From positions 1-64,000 of the forward strand of contig CAJOND010000004.1 in assembly GCA_905236675.1 (NCBI GenBank): a stretch of 64,000 bases of DNA, written 5' to 3'. This document shows, one piece after another, positions 26,967-35,822 of this stretch. Made by a program: the position numbers and the translations under genes. The stretch's first letter is position 1; each line of letters opens with the position of its first letter. The notes below the pieces were generated by a model. That model was given only the letters and a program-made list of their open reading frames with translations. It was not told where the DNA came from and ran no database searches. This stretch comes from Candidatus Rifleibacteriota bacterium. GTDB lineage: Bacteria; Muiribacteriota; Ozemobacteria; Ozemobacterales; Ozemobacteraceae.

Positions 26967-29003
26967 ATGAAGAACTTGACAAAAATCATTGCTTTAATAA
27001 CTGCAATGATGCTGGTCGTAACCATGTGTGGCTGTAGTAAAGTTAAAAACAACAAAGCAGCACGTGGAAGTATTACAGGTAAAGTTTACGATTCCAACGG
27101 TAAAGTTCTTTCTGGTGCCAAAGTTGAAATATATGGCGGTAGTCCATCAACCATAACTGACGCCATGGGGCAGTATGTACTTTCTAATCTTTCTCCTGGC
27201 CAATATAAGGTTGTTGCTACCAACGCTAGTAAAACAGTTATTATTATTGTCGAAGTAACTCAAGGACAGACAACAGAAAATTGTGATTTAACTTTTAAGG
27301 TTTCCGATGGTCTCCCACCATTGATTACTGACGTTCATATTGCCAGTTTATCAGAAAACATAGCTGAAATTACATGGATTACCAATGAAGCTGCAAGCTC
27401 TATTATAGAATATGCAACAGGTTCTATAGGGTTAACTTATACCATGATAGCCTCCGATACTAGCATGGTAACTACTCATACCCTAGAATTAACAAATCTT
27501 TTACCTGGTCAAACTTATCATTTCAGAATAAAATGCAGAGACTTTGATGCAAACGAAGGTATTTCTTCAGACTATCAATTTACCACTCCAACAGGCAATG
27601 CACCTGCTGCTCCAACAGGTTTTTATGTAGCTATCGCAACAGAAAGCGAAAAACTTGATTTGATGTGGTTAAGTAATACAGAAGAAGATTTAGCAGGATA
27701 CAACTTATATCGAGCAGAAACAATAAATGGTTCTTTTGCAAAAATTAATGCGAATCCAATTGCTACAGCTGAAGCAGCTGTTACTTATCAAGATGAAGGA
27801 CTTAAAATAGCTACAAAATATTATTATTATCTGAAAGCAGTAGATTTTGCTGGGAATGAAAGCCAGCCAACCGAAACTTATTCTGTTGTCACTCCAGGTA
27901 TTCTAGACGAAAATAGAACATGGAAATTAGCTGATAGTCCATTTATTATAGCTGGTGACATAAGAGTAAAAGGCGGATCAATTCTTACCATTGAACCAGG
28001 TGTTGAAGTTAAGTTCACTACTAACTCACAAATATCAGATTCTATTGGAGCTACAATGACGGAATTAATAATACAAGGCGGTTTAATCGCTTCAGGAACA
28101 GAAGCAAGACCAATTGTATTTACTTCTGCTGAAAGTTTTCCAAGAAAAAGCTCATGGGGCGGATTGATTTTCTATGGCACAACTCAAGCCGAAAATTACA
28201 TGAGAAACTGCACCGTTATGTTTGCTGATACAGGTGTAAATAGTGATGGTTCGACTCCTTCTATTGAAAAATGTGAATTTGGTTACTGTGGAGTGGCTTT
28301 AAATTTAGGTCTGTCTACTTCACTAAACATCAAAGGAAATACTATTCGTGATTGTGATGTAGGTATTGTTTCCCTTGGTTCAAACATTCGTAATAATTTG
28401 TTTTATAGTTGTGGACAAGCTGTATCTTTGATGGGAGATGACTATTTTGAAAACAATACAATAGACTGTATAAACGGGATTGAATTGCCATCCCCCTCTT
28501 CTCCTACAATAAAAAACAACATTATTACATATTCTAATACCTATTCTAAAGGACTTTATGGGATTAACCAAATAGAATCAACTGCTTCGCCCAAAGTTGA
28601 ATATAATGACGTTTATAATTACACCTATCCTTTTAATGGAATGACTGGAACCGATACTGGGACTGATACTGGAACCGATACCGGAACCGATACTGGAACT
28701 GATACTGGAACTGATACCGGGACTGATACCGGGACTGATACCGGGACAGATACTGGAACTGATACCGGGACAGATACTGGAACTGATACCGGAACAGGAA
28801 CTGATACTGGAACAGGAACTAATACAGATATCAATCCTTCAATTTCAAGAATAGGAACAGGTAATATAGAAACAGATCCATTATTTATTGGTGGAACTAT
28901 ATTCGACTACCATTTGCAAAGTATTGCTGGTGGGTATGAATCTGATTCGCCATGTTTAACAGCAGGTGAAAATGGTTGTCAAATGGGTGTTTATGGTCCG
29001 TAA
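26967..29003 (+). CDS. Lipoprotein with carboxypeptidase-like, fibronectin III and beta-helix regions
   Basis: The ATG at 26967 is preferred to one 30 bases upstream because CGGAGG precedes it. The 678-residue chain starts with a lipoprotein signal (VTMCGC; the second Cys has Gly before it and fits the lipobox better). Then comes a regulatory-like fold (GSITGKVYDSNGKVLSGAKV, about 40-115). Two fibronectin type III domains follow (about 125-320; TEITWITNEAASS-like and PAAPTGFYVAIATESE). Next is a right-handed parallel beta-helix (about 330-560; FTTNSQISDS, NIKGNTIRDCDVGIV, FENNTIDCINGI), interrupted by a pure Asp-Thr-Gly-Thr repeat tract, then a closing segment. Likely an outer-surface polysaccharide-binding or adhesive protein. 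No catalytic residues are identified. Confidence 0.75.
   Translation: MKNLTKIIALITAMMLVVTMCGCSKVKNNKAARGSITGKVYDSNGKVLSGAKVEIYGGSPSTITDAMGQYVLSNLSPGQYKVVATNASKTVIIIVEVTQGQTTENCDLTFKVSDGLPPLITDVHIASLSENIAEITWITNEAASSIIEYATGSIGLTYTMIASDTSMVTTHTLELTNLLPGQTYHFRIKCRDFDANEGISSDYQFTTPTGNAPAAPTGFYVAIATESEKLDLMWLSNTEEDLAGYNLYRAETINGSFAKINANPIATAEAAVTYQDEGLKIATKYYYYLKAVDFAGNESQPTETYSVVTPGILDENRTWKLADSPFIIAGDIRVKGGSILTIEPGVEVKFTTNSQISDSIGATMTELIIQGGLIASGTEARPIVFTSAESFPRKSSWGGLIFYGTTQAENYMRNCTVMFADTGVNSDGSTPSIEKCEFGYCGVALNLGLSTSLNIKGNTIRDCDVGIVSLGSNIRNNLFYSCGQAVSLMGDDYFENNTIDCINGIELPSPSSPTIKNNIITYSNTYSKGLYGINQIESTASPKVEYNDVYNYTYPFNGMTGTDTGTDTGTDTGTDTGTDTGTDTGTDTGTDTGTDTGTDTGTDTGTDTGTGTDTGTGTNTDINPSISRIGTGNIETDPLFIGGTIFDYHLQSIAGGYESDSPCLTAGENGCQMGVYGP
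28644..28826 (+). repeat. In-frame 12-bp tandem repeat coding for Asp-Thr-Gly-Thr
   Basis: About 14 copies of a 12-bp unit (variants of ACTGGAACCGAT) run in frame inside the lipoprotein gene, ending with slightly longer GTGT units. The unit is nearly uniform, with synonymous changes (ACC/ACT, GGA/GGG), so copy number could change by slippage without breaking the frame. Confidence 0.9.
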
Positions 29004-29022
29004 CAAGACCTTTTAAATTAAC

Positions 29023-29061
29023 AAAAAAAATAGCAAACTTAAAAAGTTTGCTATTTTTTTT
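29023..29061. terminator. Bidirectional terminator between convergent genes
   Basis: AAAAAATAGCAAACTT and AAGTTTGCTATTTTTT form a perfect stem with an AAA loop and runs on both sides. It ends the lipoprotein gene on the plus strand and the nucleotidyltransferase gene on the minus strand. Confidence 0.9.
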
Positions 29062-29094
29062 ACTAATTTAATACCCTTTAAAACAATACTTTTT

Positions 29095-30096
29095 TTAGTT
29101 TCTGCCACTTAAATCTATAACAGAATTATCTCCAATATTCATTCTTTGGGACTGACCAGCCAATTCAACAGCATCACCAATTAAGGATTCATCAAGCATT
29201 ACATTGTGAAGAATTGAATTGGGATTAATTACAGAATTACGTATTATAGATTCATTAATTTTACAGTTTTCAGCAATAGAAACATATGGACCTATAACAG
29301 AATGTTTAACTTCTGCAGAAGGATGAATAGAAACAGGCGGAATAATAACACAGCCTTCTATGAATATGTGATTTCCAGTTGCACGTTCTAGCAAATATCT
29401 GTTTGTTTCCAGTAATGTTTCAGGTTTGCCACAGTCAAGCCATTCTTCTATTTCTGGAGCTCCGAGTTTTAAGCCATCTTTAATCATGAGCTTGAAAACT
29501 TCTGGAAGATAGAATTCACCTTTTGTTCTAAGGTCATTCTTAATAGCTTTGTTTATGTAATCCATAAATTGACGACCATTTTTCATATAATAAAGACCAA
29601 CCTGAGCTAATTTGCTGACTGGTTGATCTGGTTTTTCAACCATATCAACAATAACACCGTCTTTCATGACATTAACGCCAAAGCGTTTATAGTCTTCAAC
29701 TTCTTTGGAGTAAATAAGTCCATCTAAGTCTCTACAAAGAATATGAATTCTAGTCAGATCAGTTACAAATAAAGTATCATTAAAAACAACAAGAACGTCA
29801 TCACCTTCATTAATTCTGGGAGAAGCTAATGAAACAGCATGAGCAGGCCCTAATAATTCCGTTTGTGTTACGTAGGAAACCTTTATTTTAGGATAGTGCT
29901 CATCTACAAATTGTTTAATAATATTACCGTTCTTGTCAGTAATTATAATATATTCTTCTACATCTACCTTTGCTAACCCATCTATAACATGTTGTAAAAC
30001 AGTTTTTCCCGCAACTCTAACAAGAGATTTTGGTTTTGTAAAAGTGTGAGGTCTTAATCTAGTTCCTTTACCAGCAACTGGTAATATTACTTTCAT
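29095..30096 (-). CDS. Sugar-phosphate nucleotidyltransferase (UDP/dTDP-sugar pyrophosphorylase type)
   Basis: The start at 30096 is preferred: AAGGGG precedes it, while the longer reading begins with TTG. The 333-residue enzyme has the N-terminal nucleotide-binding motif LPVAGKGTRLRPHTFTKPKS (residues 4-23), a Rossmann-type core, then hexapeptide-like repeats of a left-handed beta-helix (about 240-320: IFIEGCVIIPPVSIHPSAEV, SVIGPYVSIAENCKINESII). This is the architecture of RmlA/GlmU-like enzymes that make NDP-sugars. The adjoining UDP-glucose dehydrogenase gene suggests that the product is UDP-glucose, but dTDP-glucose cannot be excluded. Confidence 0.85.
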   Translation of the reverse strand: MKVILPVAGKGTRLRPHTFTKPKSLVRVAGKTVLQHVIDGLAKVDVEEYIIITDKNGNIIKQFVDEHYPKIKVSYVTQTELLGPAHAVSLASPRINEGDDVLVVFNDTLFVTDLTRIHILCRDLDGLIYSKEVEDYKRFGVNVMKDGVIVDMVEKPDQPVSKLAQVGLYYMKNGRQFMDYINKAIKNDLRTKGEFYLPEVFKLMIKDGLKLGAPEIEEWLDCGKPETLLETNRYLLERATGNHIFIEGCVIIPPVSIHPSAEVKHSVIGPYVSIAENCKINESIIRNSVINPNSILHNVMLDESLIGDAVELAGQSQRMNIGDNSVIDLSGRN

Positions 30097-30115
30097 TTTT
30101 CTTTTCCCCTTCAAA

Positions 30116-31441
30116 TTATTTATAGAAACGTCTACCTATTCCTTCATACTCAAATCCTATTTCAGCCATTTTTTTAGGATCAAAAAGATTTCTACCATCC
30201 ATAATTACGGGTTCATTAAGCAAACTTTTAATCTTGTCAAAATCAGGTCTTCTGAATTCGTTCCATTCTGTAACTATAACAAGAGCATCCGCACCTTCCA
30301 ATGCAGAATATTGTTTGCTCATATATTCAATCTTATCCCCAAAAATTTTATAAGCTTCTTTTGTGGCTTCTGGGTCATAAGCTTTAACTTTGCAGCCTTC
30401 TTTTAAAAGATGATTGATTAAAACTATAGATGGAGCTTCTCTCATATCATCTGTATTTGGTTTAAAAGCTAATCCCCATATAGCAATAGTCTTGTTCTTG
30501 AGTTCATCTCCAAAACGTCTTTTTAATTTATCAAAAAGAACTTTTTTCTGACGATTATTAACAGATTCAACAGCAGAAAGAATTTCTAACTTGTAACCAT
30601 GTTTTTCACCAGTTTTAACTATAGCTTGAACATCCTTTGGGAAACAGCTTCCACCATAACCTGGACCTGGGAATATAAATGAGTAACCTATTCTGCTGTC
30701 AGATCCAATACCTTGACGAACCTGAGCAACATCTACTCCCAAACGTTCGCAAAGATTGGCAATATCGTTCATAAAAGAAATCTTTGTTGCTAACAATGCG
30801 TTAGCTGCATATTTTGTCATTTCAGCTGAGGCTACATCCATAACTAAAATAGGTTTACCTGTTCTGACAAAAGGAGAATAAAGTTCCTTCATTATTTCAC
30901 CAGTTCTAACATTGTCACAACCAACAACAACACGGTCTGGTTTCATAAAATCATCTATAGCATTGCCCTCTTTTAAGAATTCCGGATTGCTAACTACATC
31001 AAACTCAATTTTTTCACCACGTTTATCCAGTTCTTCCTGAATTGTTTTCTTGACCAATTGAGCAGTACCAACAGGAACAGTCGATTTATCAACTATTATC
31101 TTGTAACCTTTCATACATTGACCAATGCTTTTTGCAACAGCCAAAACATGACTTAAATCTGCAGAACCATCTTCATCAGGTGGAGTACCTACTGCAATAA
31201 ACAGCAATAAAGATCTATCTACTGCTGTTTCTATATTAGTTGTAAAAGTTAAACGTTCGTTATTAAAATTTCTTTTTACTAAAACATCTAGACCGGGTTC
31301 ATATATTGGAATATTTCCTTCTAATAAATCGTTAATTTTCTTTTCATTAGTGTCGACACAAACTACATCATTACCAGATTCGGCGAAACAGGTACCTGTT
31401 ACTAGACCAACATAACCTGTCCCTATCATTGCTATTTTCAT
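30116..31441 (-). CDS. ugd: UDP-glucose 6-dehydrogenase
   Basis: 441 residues. The NAD-binding motif is [18 protein letters not shown] at 6-23, and the catalytic Cys266 lies in GGSCFPKD, preceded by GPGYG. Substrate-binding residues follow in [11 protein letters not shown] and DPEA. The length and motifs match the UDP-glucose/GDP-mannose dehydrogenase family; the sequence most closely follows Ugd. It oxidises UDP-glucose to UDP-glucuronate for polysaccharide or lipopolysaccharide synthesis. The next gene starts 19 bases later, so the pair supplies sugar nucleotides from one transcript. Confidence 0.92.
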   Translation of the reverse strand: MKIAMIGTGYVGLVTGTCFAESGNDVVCVDTNEKKINDLLEGNIPIYEPGLDVLVKRNFNNERLTFTTNIETAVDRSLLLFIAVGTPPDEDGSADLSHVLAVAKSIGQCMKGYKIIVDKSTVPVGTAQLVKKTIQEELDKRGEKIEFDVVSNPEFLKEGNAIDDFMKPDRVVVGCDNVRTGEIMKELYSPFVRTGKPILVMDVASAEMTKYAANALLATKISFMNDIANLCERLGVDVAQVRQGIGSDSRIGYSFIFPGPGYGGSCFPKDVQAIVKTGEKHGYKLEILSAVESVNNRQKKVLFDKLKRRFGDELKNKTIAIWGLAFKPNTDDMREAPSIVLINHLLKEGCKVKAYDPEATKEAYKIFGDKIEYMSKQYSALEGADALVIVTEWNEFRRPDFDKIKSLLNEPVIMDGRNLFDPKKMAEIGFEYEGIGRRFYK

Positions 31442-31534
31442 GTTATACTTCCTTTATTATTATGGTAGCTAAATATAATAATTTGTATGTATAATAACAT
31501 TGCTTTGATAAAAATAAAACTATTGTAAATAAAT

Positions 31535-32617
31535 ATGATAAAAGTTCTTGATAAATATATTTTTAAATCTTTGATAGGCCCATTCTTCTTTGGTTTTTTT
31601 CTGTTTGTAACAATAATCGCGATAGACCCAATGATTAATGCTCTTCAATATGTTGTAAACGAAAACACTTCTTTTACAGTTATGTTAAGATGGTTTTTCA
31701 ATAGATTACCTCAAGATATGATATTCACCTTCCCAATGTCCGTGCTTTTAGCTAATCTGCTTGTTTTCGGGCAAATGTCCAGAGGCTCTGAAACAACTGC
31801 TATGAGAGCAGGTGGAATAAATTTCTATCGTATTTTAGTTCCTGTTATTGTTTTTGCCATTATTGTTACTATAGTAAGCTTTATCTTCAATGAAACTGTT
31901 GTTCCAGGAAGCAATAGAGAAGCTAAAAGGATAAAACGTCAAGAAATAATGAAGCTTATAGATCCTGAAACTACAGAAAATTCAATTTTGAGAACTTCCG
32001 ATGGAGCTTTTGCATATGCTAGAAAAGTTTATGAAAAAAAGGGCAAAATGGAAAGAGTTCTTTTTGAATATTACAATGACGAAGGGGTTCTAACAAAAAG
32101 GGTTTCAGCTTCAGATGCAGAATATCAAGGCACACACTGGCTTTTAAAAAATGTAATAGAACAGGAATATACAGTTAAAGATGGTTTAGCTGATCCAGTA
32201 AGCGTTCCGCAAATGATTTTGTCTATTACAGAAAAGCCTTCTGATTTTGCAAGAGAAACAAAAAGACCTACAGAAATGAGCTATTCTGAACTTAAAGCAA
32301 GAATAGAAGCTTACGAAAGAAGTCAGTTTATGGACACTACAGAAATGCGTGTCGGTCTAGCGATGAAAACTTCATTACCTTTTGCAAGTATATTCTTCGC
32401 AATAATAGGAGCAAGTTTTGGTCTTACAAATAGTAGAAGCGGAGCTTTCATAGGTTTCGGCGTTTCCATAGGTATAATATTTTTCTACTATGTTCTTATG
32501 AGCTTCTTCTCTGCATTAGGGAAATCAGGTTATATGCCGCCTTTGCTTTCCGCCTGGATGCAAAACATTATTTTTGCTTTTGTAGGAATACATATTGTTC
32601 GGAAAGTAAATGGATAA
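31535..32617 (+). CDS. LptF/LptG-family lipopolysaccharide export permease
   Basis: 360 residues with the YjgP/YjgQ layout: about three membrane segments in the first 125 residues (FFFGFFLFVTIIAIDP; RILVPVIVFAIIVTIVSFI), a periplasmic beta-jellyroll (about 130-235), and three more segments at the end (TSLPFASIFFAIIGASFG, GFGVSIGIIFFYYVLMSFF). The MSRGSETTAMRAGG-like loop is characteristic. Such proteins transport LPS from the inner membrane and show that the cell has an outer membrane. Only one permease gene is present here, so the partner may be elsewhere. It diverges from ugd. Confidence 0.88.
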   Translation: MIKVLDKYIFKSLIGPFFFGFFLFVTIIAIDPMINALQYVVNENTSFTVMLRWFFNRLPQDMIFTFPMSVLLANLLVFGQMSRGSETTAMRAGGINFYRILVPVIVFAIIVTIVSFIFNETVVPGSNREAKRIKRQEIMKLIDPETTENSILRTSDGAFAYARKVYEKKGKMERVLFEYYNDEGVLTKRVSASDAEYQGTHWLLKNVIEQEYTVKDGLADPVSVPQMILSITEKPSDFARETKRPTEMSYSELKARIEAYERSQFMDTTEMRVGLAMKTSLPFASIFFAIIGASFGLTNSRSGAFIGFGVSIGIIFFYYVLMSFFSALGKSGYMPPLLSAWMQNIIFAFVGIHIVRKVNG

Positions 32618-32883
32618 AATATGAGGGAGAATGGAAGAGAGAAGAAGGAAGATAGAAAGAGTAAGCCTAAAGCCTCCCTTGATGGAGGGAATTAAAGGCA
32701 AACAACAGGATGTTGCTGTACAAGCGAATGACAGGATGGCAAGCGAGTCGTAGAGGGTGACGAGTTAATCATAAAGCTTTAGTTATGTAGTCGATAAGGA
32801 AGATAGAAGATAGAAGAGAGAAGTTAAATAGAGAGAAAAAGAGTTTGAGGAATTAAGGGAGAAAGGGAATAGAAACCAAAAAT
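32618..32883. repeat. Composite repeat region: REP-like element inside purine-rich tracts
   Basis: Purine-rich GAAGATAGAAGA-type sequence at about 32625-32665 and 32800-32875 flanks a block at 32671-32770. The block has CCTCCCTTGATGGAGGG, which can form a short hairpin, and GGAGGGAATTAAAG (shared with 101-114), then AATGACAGGATGGCAAGCGA and GAGGGTGACGAG. No gene is present. The block looks like an intergenic repeated element rather than a leader. Confidence 0.6.
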
Positions 32884-34344
32884 ATGATAAAAAGAAATAA
32901 TTTATTATTATTCATAACAATAATATTATTTTTATTGTCATATAATGTTTCTTTTGCTGAAGTTTTTCGCCCCATTCAAATAATGCTTCCTGGCAATATA
33001 AATGGCGATTTAATAACATTTACAGAAAATCAGAAAGCTGAATGTTCTGAAGCATTTAAACTTCCTTATGTTATTAAAGCTTTTTTAAAAGAAAAAGGTA
33101 AAGACTCCTTCATTTTCGGAATAGGAAATGATTCAAACGCTTTTAAACCATTTAGCTATTTAAATAAAGGGAAAATCGAAAGAAATCTTATTGAAAAATG
33201 TCAGCCTCTTGCCAAAGCATTAAGCCCAAATGACTTAGAAGTATTTAACGATGACTATTTAAATCTTGAAATAAAACAAAGAATCTTTACTAATATTGAA
33301 GCCCCTGACGACAACGAAATATTTAACAGATGTTTCCTTACAAACTACAATAATCAAAAAATTTATTTTTTTAATTTTATTTCACCAGAATATTGTTCAA
33401 AGCTTCCTCTTGAACGATGGTCTCAAATCAGAATAGATAATCCTGCAAGAGCTTTAAGAAAAATTAATCCAGTTATGACTAACAGAGACATAAGTATTTC
33501 TGTTTTATATGGTAATAAGATAACTGCTGACGAAATAACAGAGGAACTTAAAAGACTGGAAGGAATACATTTTATAGTAAGCATACCATTAAATGGAGAA
33601 CAACCATTGTTTCCCACAACACATCTAGAAGACGGGAACCAAAATGTATTCAGATTTTCCGTAGAATCTGGCTCCGATGTTCTTCCAATACTAAACATAA
33701 TTCCTAAGAATGTTGGTTATCCACGAACTACTCTTAGAATGATTCCTTTTAAAAAGTATTCCGAAAAATCTGTAAAAGATGATTTCAACAATGCATGGAA
33801 GGCAGTCAGACAAGAGTTTCATAAGCCATTAAAAGTAATTCCTGCAACTAATCGTGCAACTACTTCTGCAAACAGAATAAGCTTACAAGCACATGCAGAA
33901 ATGATAAAATATGCGACAAATACAGAAATAGCTTTTTTAAAATTGCCTGATCAGATAAGCTTTAGAGAGAGCGTCATGACAGTCGGCGATGTTATTACAA
34001 GATTCCCCAATGAAAGAATCATAAAATTCAGAGCAACAGAAACTCAGATAAAAAATATGTTTTTATCAATGCTTGAAGATTCCAGCATTAAAGAATTTGG
34101 GTTCGCAGGCTGTCAGTTTCTAGCTCTTGGGAAACAATTCTGGGAGTTTTCAATTAATAAAAATTCTATAGACAAAAACAGGCTTTATACTATTTCCACA
34201 ACAGAATCTACCGCTAAAGAATATGCTGTGGATAAACTGTTGAAAAAAAGTTTTGTAGAACCCTATGATGGCCTGACTCTTTGGACGGTCTGGATAAATA
34301 ACTTGCAGAGTTTTCCGGCTACTTTAGACAATTTATTCGATTAA
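32884..34344 (+). CDS. Exported 5'-nucleotidase-like protein with degenerate catalytic sites
   Basis: 486 residues with a signal peptide (about 1-25). The C-terminal 150 residues (SFRESVMTVGDVITRFPNER, IIKFRATETQIKNMFLSMLE, KNRLYTISTTEST) read as the substrate-binding domain of the 5'-nucleotidase/UshA family. The N-terminal part has the size and strand order of the matching metallophosphoesterase domain, but metal motifs are absent. Where the family has a TNDxHG-type start the sequence is PGNINGD. The GD motif reads GIGND. The GNHE motif reads FNDDY. So it probably binds rather than cleaves nucleotides or related ligands. It is preceded by repeats and has no clear operon partner. Confidence 0.55.
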   Translation: MIKRNNLLLFITIILFLLSYNVSFAEVFRPIQIMLPGNINGDLITFTENQKAECSEAFKLPYVIKAFLKEKGKDSFIFGIGNDSNAFKPFSYLNKGKIERNLIEKCQPLAKALSPNDLEVFNDDYLNLEIKQRIFTNIEAPDDNEIFNRCFLTNYNNQKIYFFNFISPEYCSKLPLERWSQIRIDNPARALRKINPVMTNRDISISVLYGNKITADEITEELKRLEGIHFIVSIPLNGEQPLFPTTHLEDGNQNVFRFSVESGSDVLPILNIIPKNVGYPRTTLRMIPFKKYSEKSVKDDFNNAWKAVRQEFHKPLKVIPATNRATTSANRISLQAHAEMIKYATNTEIAFLKLPDQISFRESVMTVGDVITRFPNERIIKFRATETQIKNMFLSMLEDSSIKEFGFAGCQFLALGKQFWEFSINKNSIDKNRLYTISTTESTAKEYAVDKLLKKSFVEPYDGLTLWTVWINNLQSFPATLDNLFD

Positions 34345-34442
34345 ATATTTTTCAAAAGCATTATCAGTCTTTTCTTGAATAGTCTACACCATTAAGTTTA
34401 TACTTAAAAAGCTTTGGAATTAACTATTGGAATAAAATAAAA

Positions 34443-35624
34443 ATGAATTCTTCTTTAAAAAAACCAGAATCTGTTTATGCTTCTTTCGACACATTTCCAG
34501 CTCCAAAAGGAGCAGCTGTCCATATTGGAGAATTTGCTCCGGTGCTGTTCAACACCATAGGCAGCGGTTTATTATTGGTTTTAGGTGATGAGAATACACC
34601 AAGATGGCAAATAGAAGACAATAACATTCAAATAAGACGTTATATCACTAGTGAAGAAAATTACCTACAAAAAGCAATGGATTATAGCCAGTTTATTTTT
34701 GAAGAAATTTATCCTTTAAAAGATAATTTAAAAATAGCTCACTTTAGAGACCCATGGAGTGGATTACCAATAATAGAAGCTCTTGATGGAAAAGACACTA
34801 AACTTGTTTATGAAGTTAATGCTTTACCTTCAATAGAAATACCATCTCGAGTTTCTTCAGCTCTATCTACAACCTTAGATAAAATCAGACTAATGGAATT
34901 AAAATGCCTTGAAAAAGCAGACGCTATAATATGCCCTTCTTTCGTAATAAAAGCATTTCTCGAAAGTTTAGGCGTGAATTCTGACAAAATTAAAGTTATA
35001 CATAATGGTGCAAGACTTTTAGGAACAGAACATAAAAAACCAGACAATGCCCCTGATAAATATTTAATTTATATCGGTGCAGTCCAGCCTTGGCAAGGTG
35101 TTGAAACATTATTAAAAGCCATGACATTCTTAAAAGATATGACAGATTTAAAGCTTGTATTCTGTGCATCAGGGACCAAAACCAGAATTAAATTTTTACA
35201 AAAATTAGCTGAAAAAATGGATATTTCCGACAAAATTATATGGAATCTTCGTATAGGTCATAGCGAAGTTCAAGATTGGCTGCAGGGAGCTTCCATTTCT
35301 CTTGCCCCCTTGACAGAATGTGAAAGAAACCTTGTTCAGGGCTGCTGCCCAATAAAAATAGTTGAATCAATGGCTGCTGGCATACCTGTTATAGCATCAA
35401 ATATGCCTGTAACACAAGAATTACTGGAACACAATATAACAGGCTGGCTTGTTCGTCCCGACAGACCATCTGAACTAGCAAGAGCAATTAGAGTATTGCT
35501 AGCTCACCCTGAAAACCTAGAAAGATTAGCAACTGCTGCTAAAGAAAAAGTAACCTCTTCCTTTACATGGGAAAAATCTCTTGAAGAACTGAAAATGGTT
35601 TATACATCTCTTTGTAATTTCTAA
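34443..35624 (+). CDS. Group 1 (GT4-type) glycosyltransferase
   Basis: 393 residues. Two Rossmann-like halves are apparent. The N-terminal glycine loop lies near PKGAAVHIGEFAP; the C-terminal half has YIGAVQPWQGVETLL, VFCASGT and the donor-binding motif PIKIVESMAAGIPVIASNMP (about 302-321), followed by GWLVRPDRPSELA. This is the EX7E-type motif of GT4 enzymes, with Glu in VESMAAG. Acceptor and donor cannot be deduced. It is the last gene before lexA and has no strong terminator below it; a weak GCCT/AGGC hairpin lies near 35655-35690. Confidence 0.85.
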   Translation: MNSSLKKPESVYASFDTFPAPKGAAVHIGEFAPVLFNTIGSGLLLVLGDENTPRWQIEDNNIQIRRYITSEENYLQKAMDYSQFIFEEIYPLKDNLKIAHFRDPWSGLPIIEALDGKDTKLVYEVNALPSIEIPSRVSSALSTTLDKIRLMELKCLEKADAIICPSFVIKAFLESLGVNSDKIKVIHNGARLLGTEHKKPDNAPDKYLIYIGAVQPWQGVETLLKAMTFLKDMTDLKLVFCASGTKTRIKFLQKLAEKMDISDKIIWNLRIGHSEVQDWLQGASISLAPLTECERNLVQGCCPIKIVESMAAGIPVIASNMPVTQELLEHNITGWLVRPDRPSELARAIRVLLAHPENLERLATAAKEKVTSSFTWEKSLEELKMVYTSLCNF

Positions 35625-35735
35625 CAAAAATCCCCCCTTAAATCACTAACTAATAAAACAAACCGCCTCAGAGAAAAAAAGGCTGTTTTGCTTTAATAAA
35701 AAAATATAATCTATTGTCGGAAATCTATAAAATAA

Positions 35736-35791
35736 TTCTCTAAAAATTCTAAAAATTTTCGCTTGATTTTCGCCTTTTATTCGCTTATAAT
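35736..35791 (+). promoter_or_regulatory. lexA promoter with five TTC words at exact 11-bp spacing
   Basis: A near-ideal sigma-70 promoter: TTGATT at 35763-35768, a 17-base spacer and TATAAT at 35786-35791. TTC occurs at 35736, 35747, 35758, 35769 and 35780, always 11 bp apart, and the last three are extended to TTCGC. The array covers the -35 box and the spacer. In Alphaproteobacteria LexA binds direct repeats of GTTC with the same 11-bp period, so this is a good candidate LexA operator of direct-repeat type. Transcription would start near 35798. Confidence 0.65.
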
Positions 35792-35822
35792 TATTTTAAT
35801 GAACAATCAGGAGCAAGCAATC

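Noticed and set aside
28245-28260. tRNA-like GGTTCGACTCC word
   Set aside because: It lies inside a protein-coding frame (Gly-Ser-Thr-Pro) and no acceptor stem or anticodon arm can be built around it.
28644-28826. Possible CRISPR array
   Set aside because: The repeats are directly adjacent 12-bp units with no unique spacers and they are in frame within a protein gene.
28625-28834. Val/Pro/Ser repeat frame on the minus strand
   Set aside because: It is the reverse of the Asp-Thr-Gly-Thr repeat in the lipoprotein gene.
32671-32770. Leader riboswitch before the 5'-nucleotidase-like gene
   Set aside because: The block shares words with the repeat at 101-131 and lies among purine-rich repeats, so a dispersed repeat is more likely; no known riboswitch core is seen.
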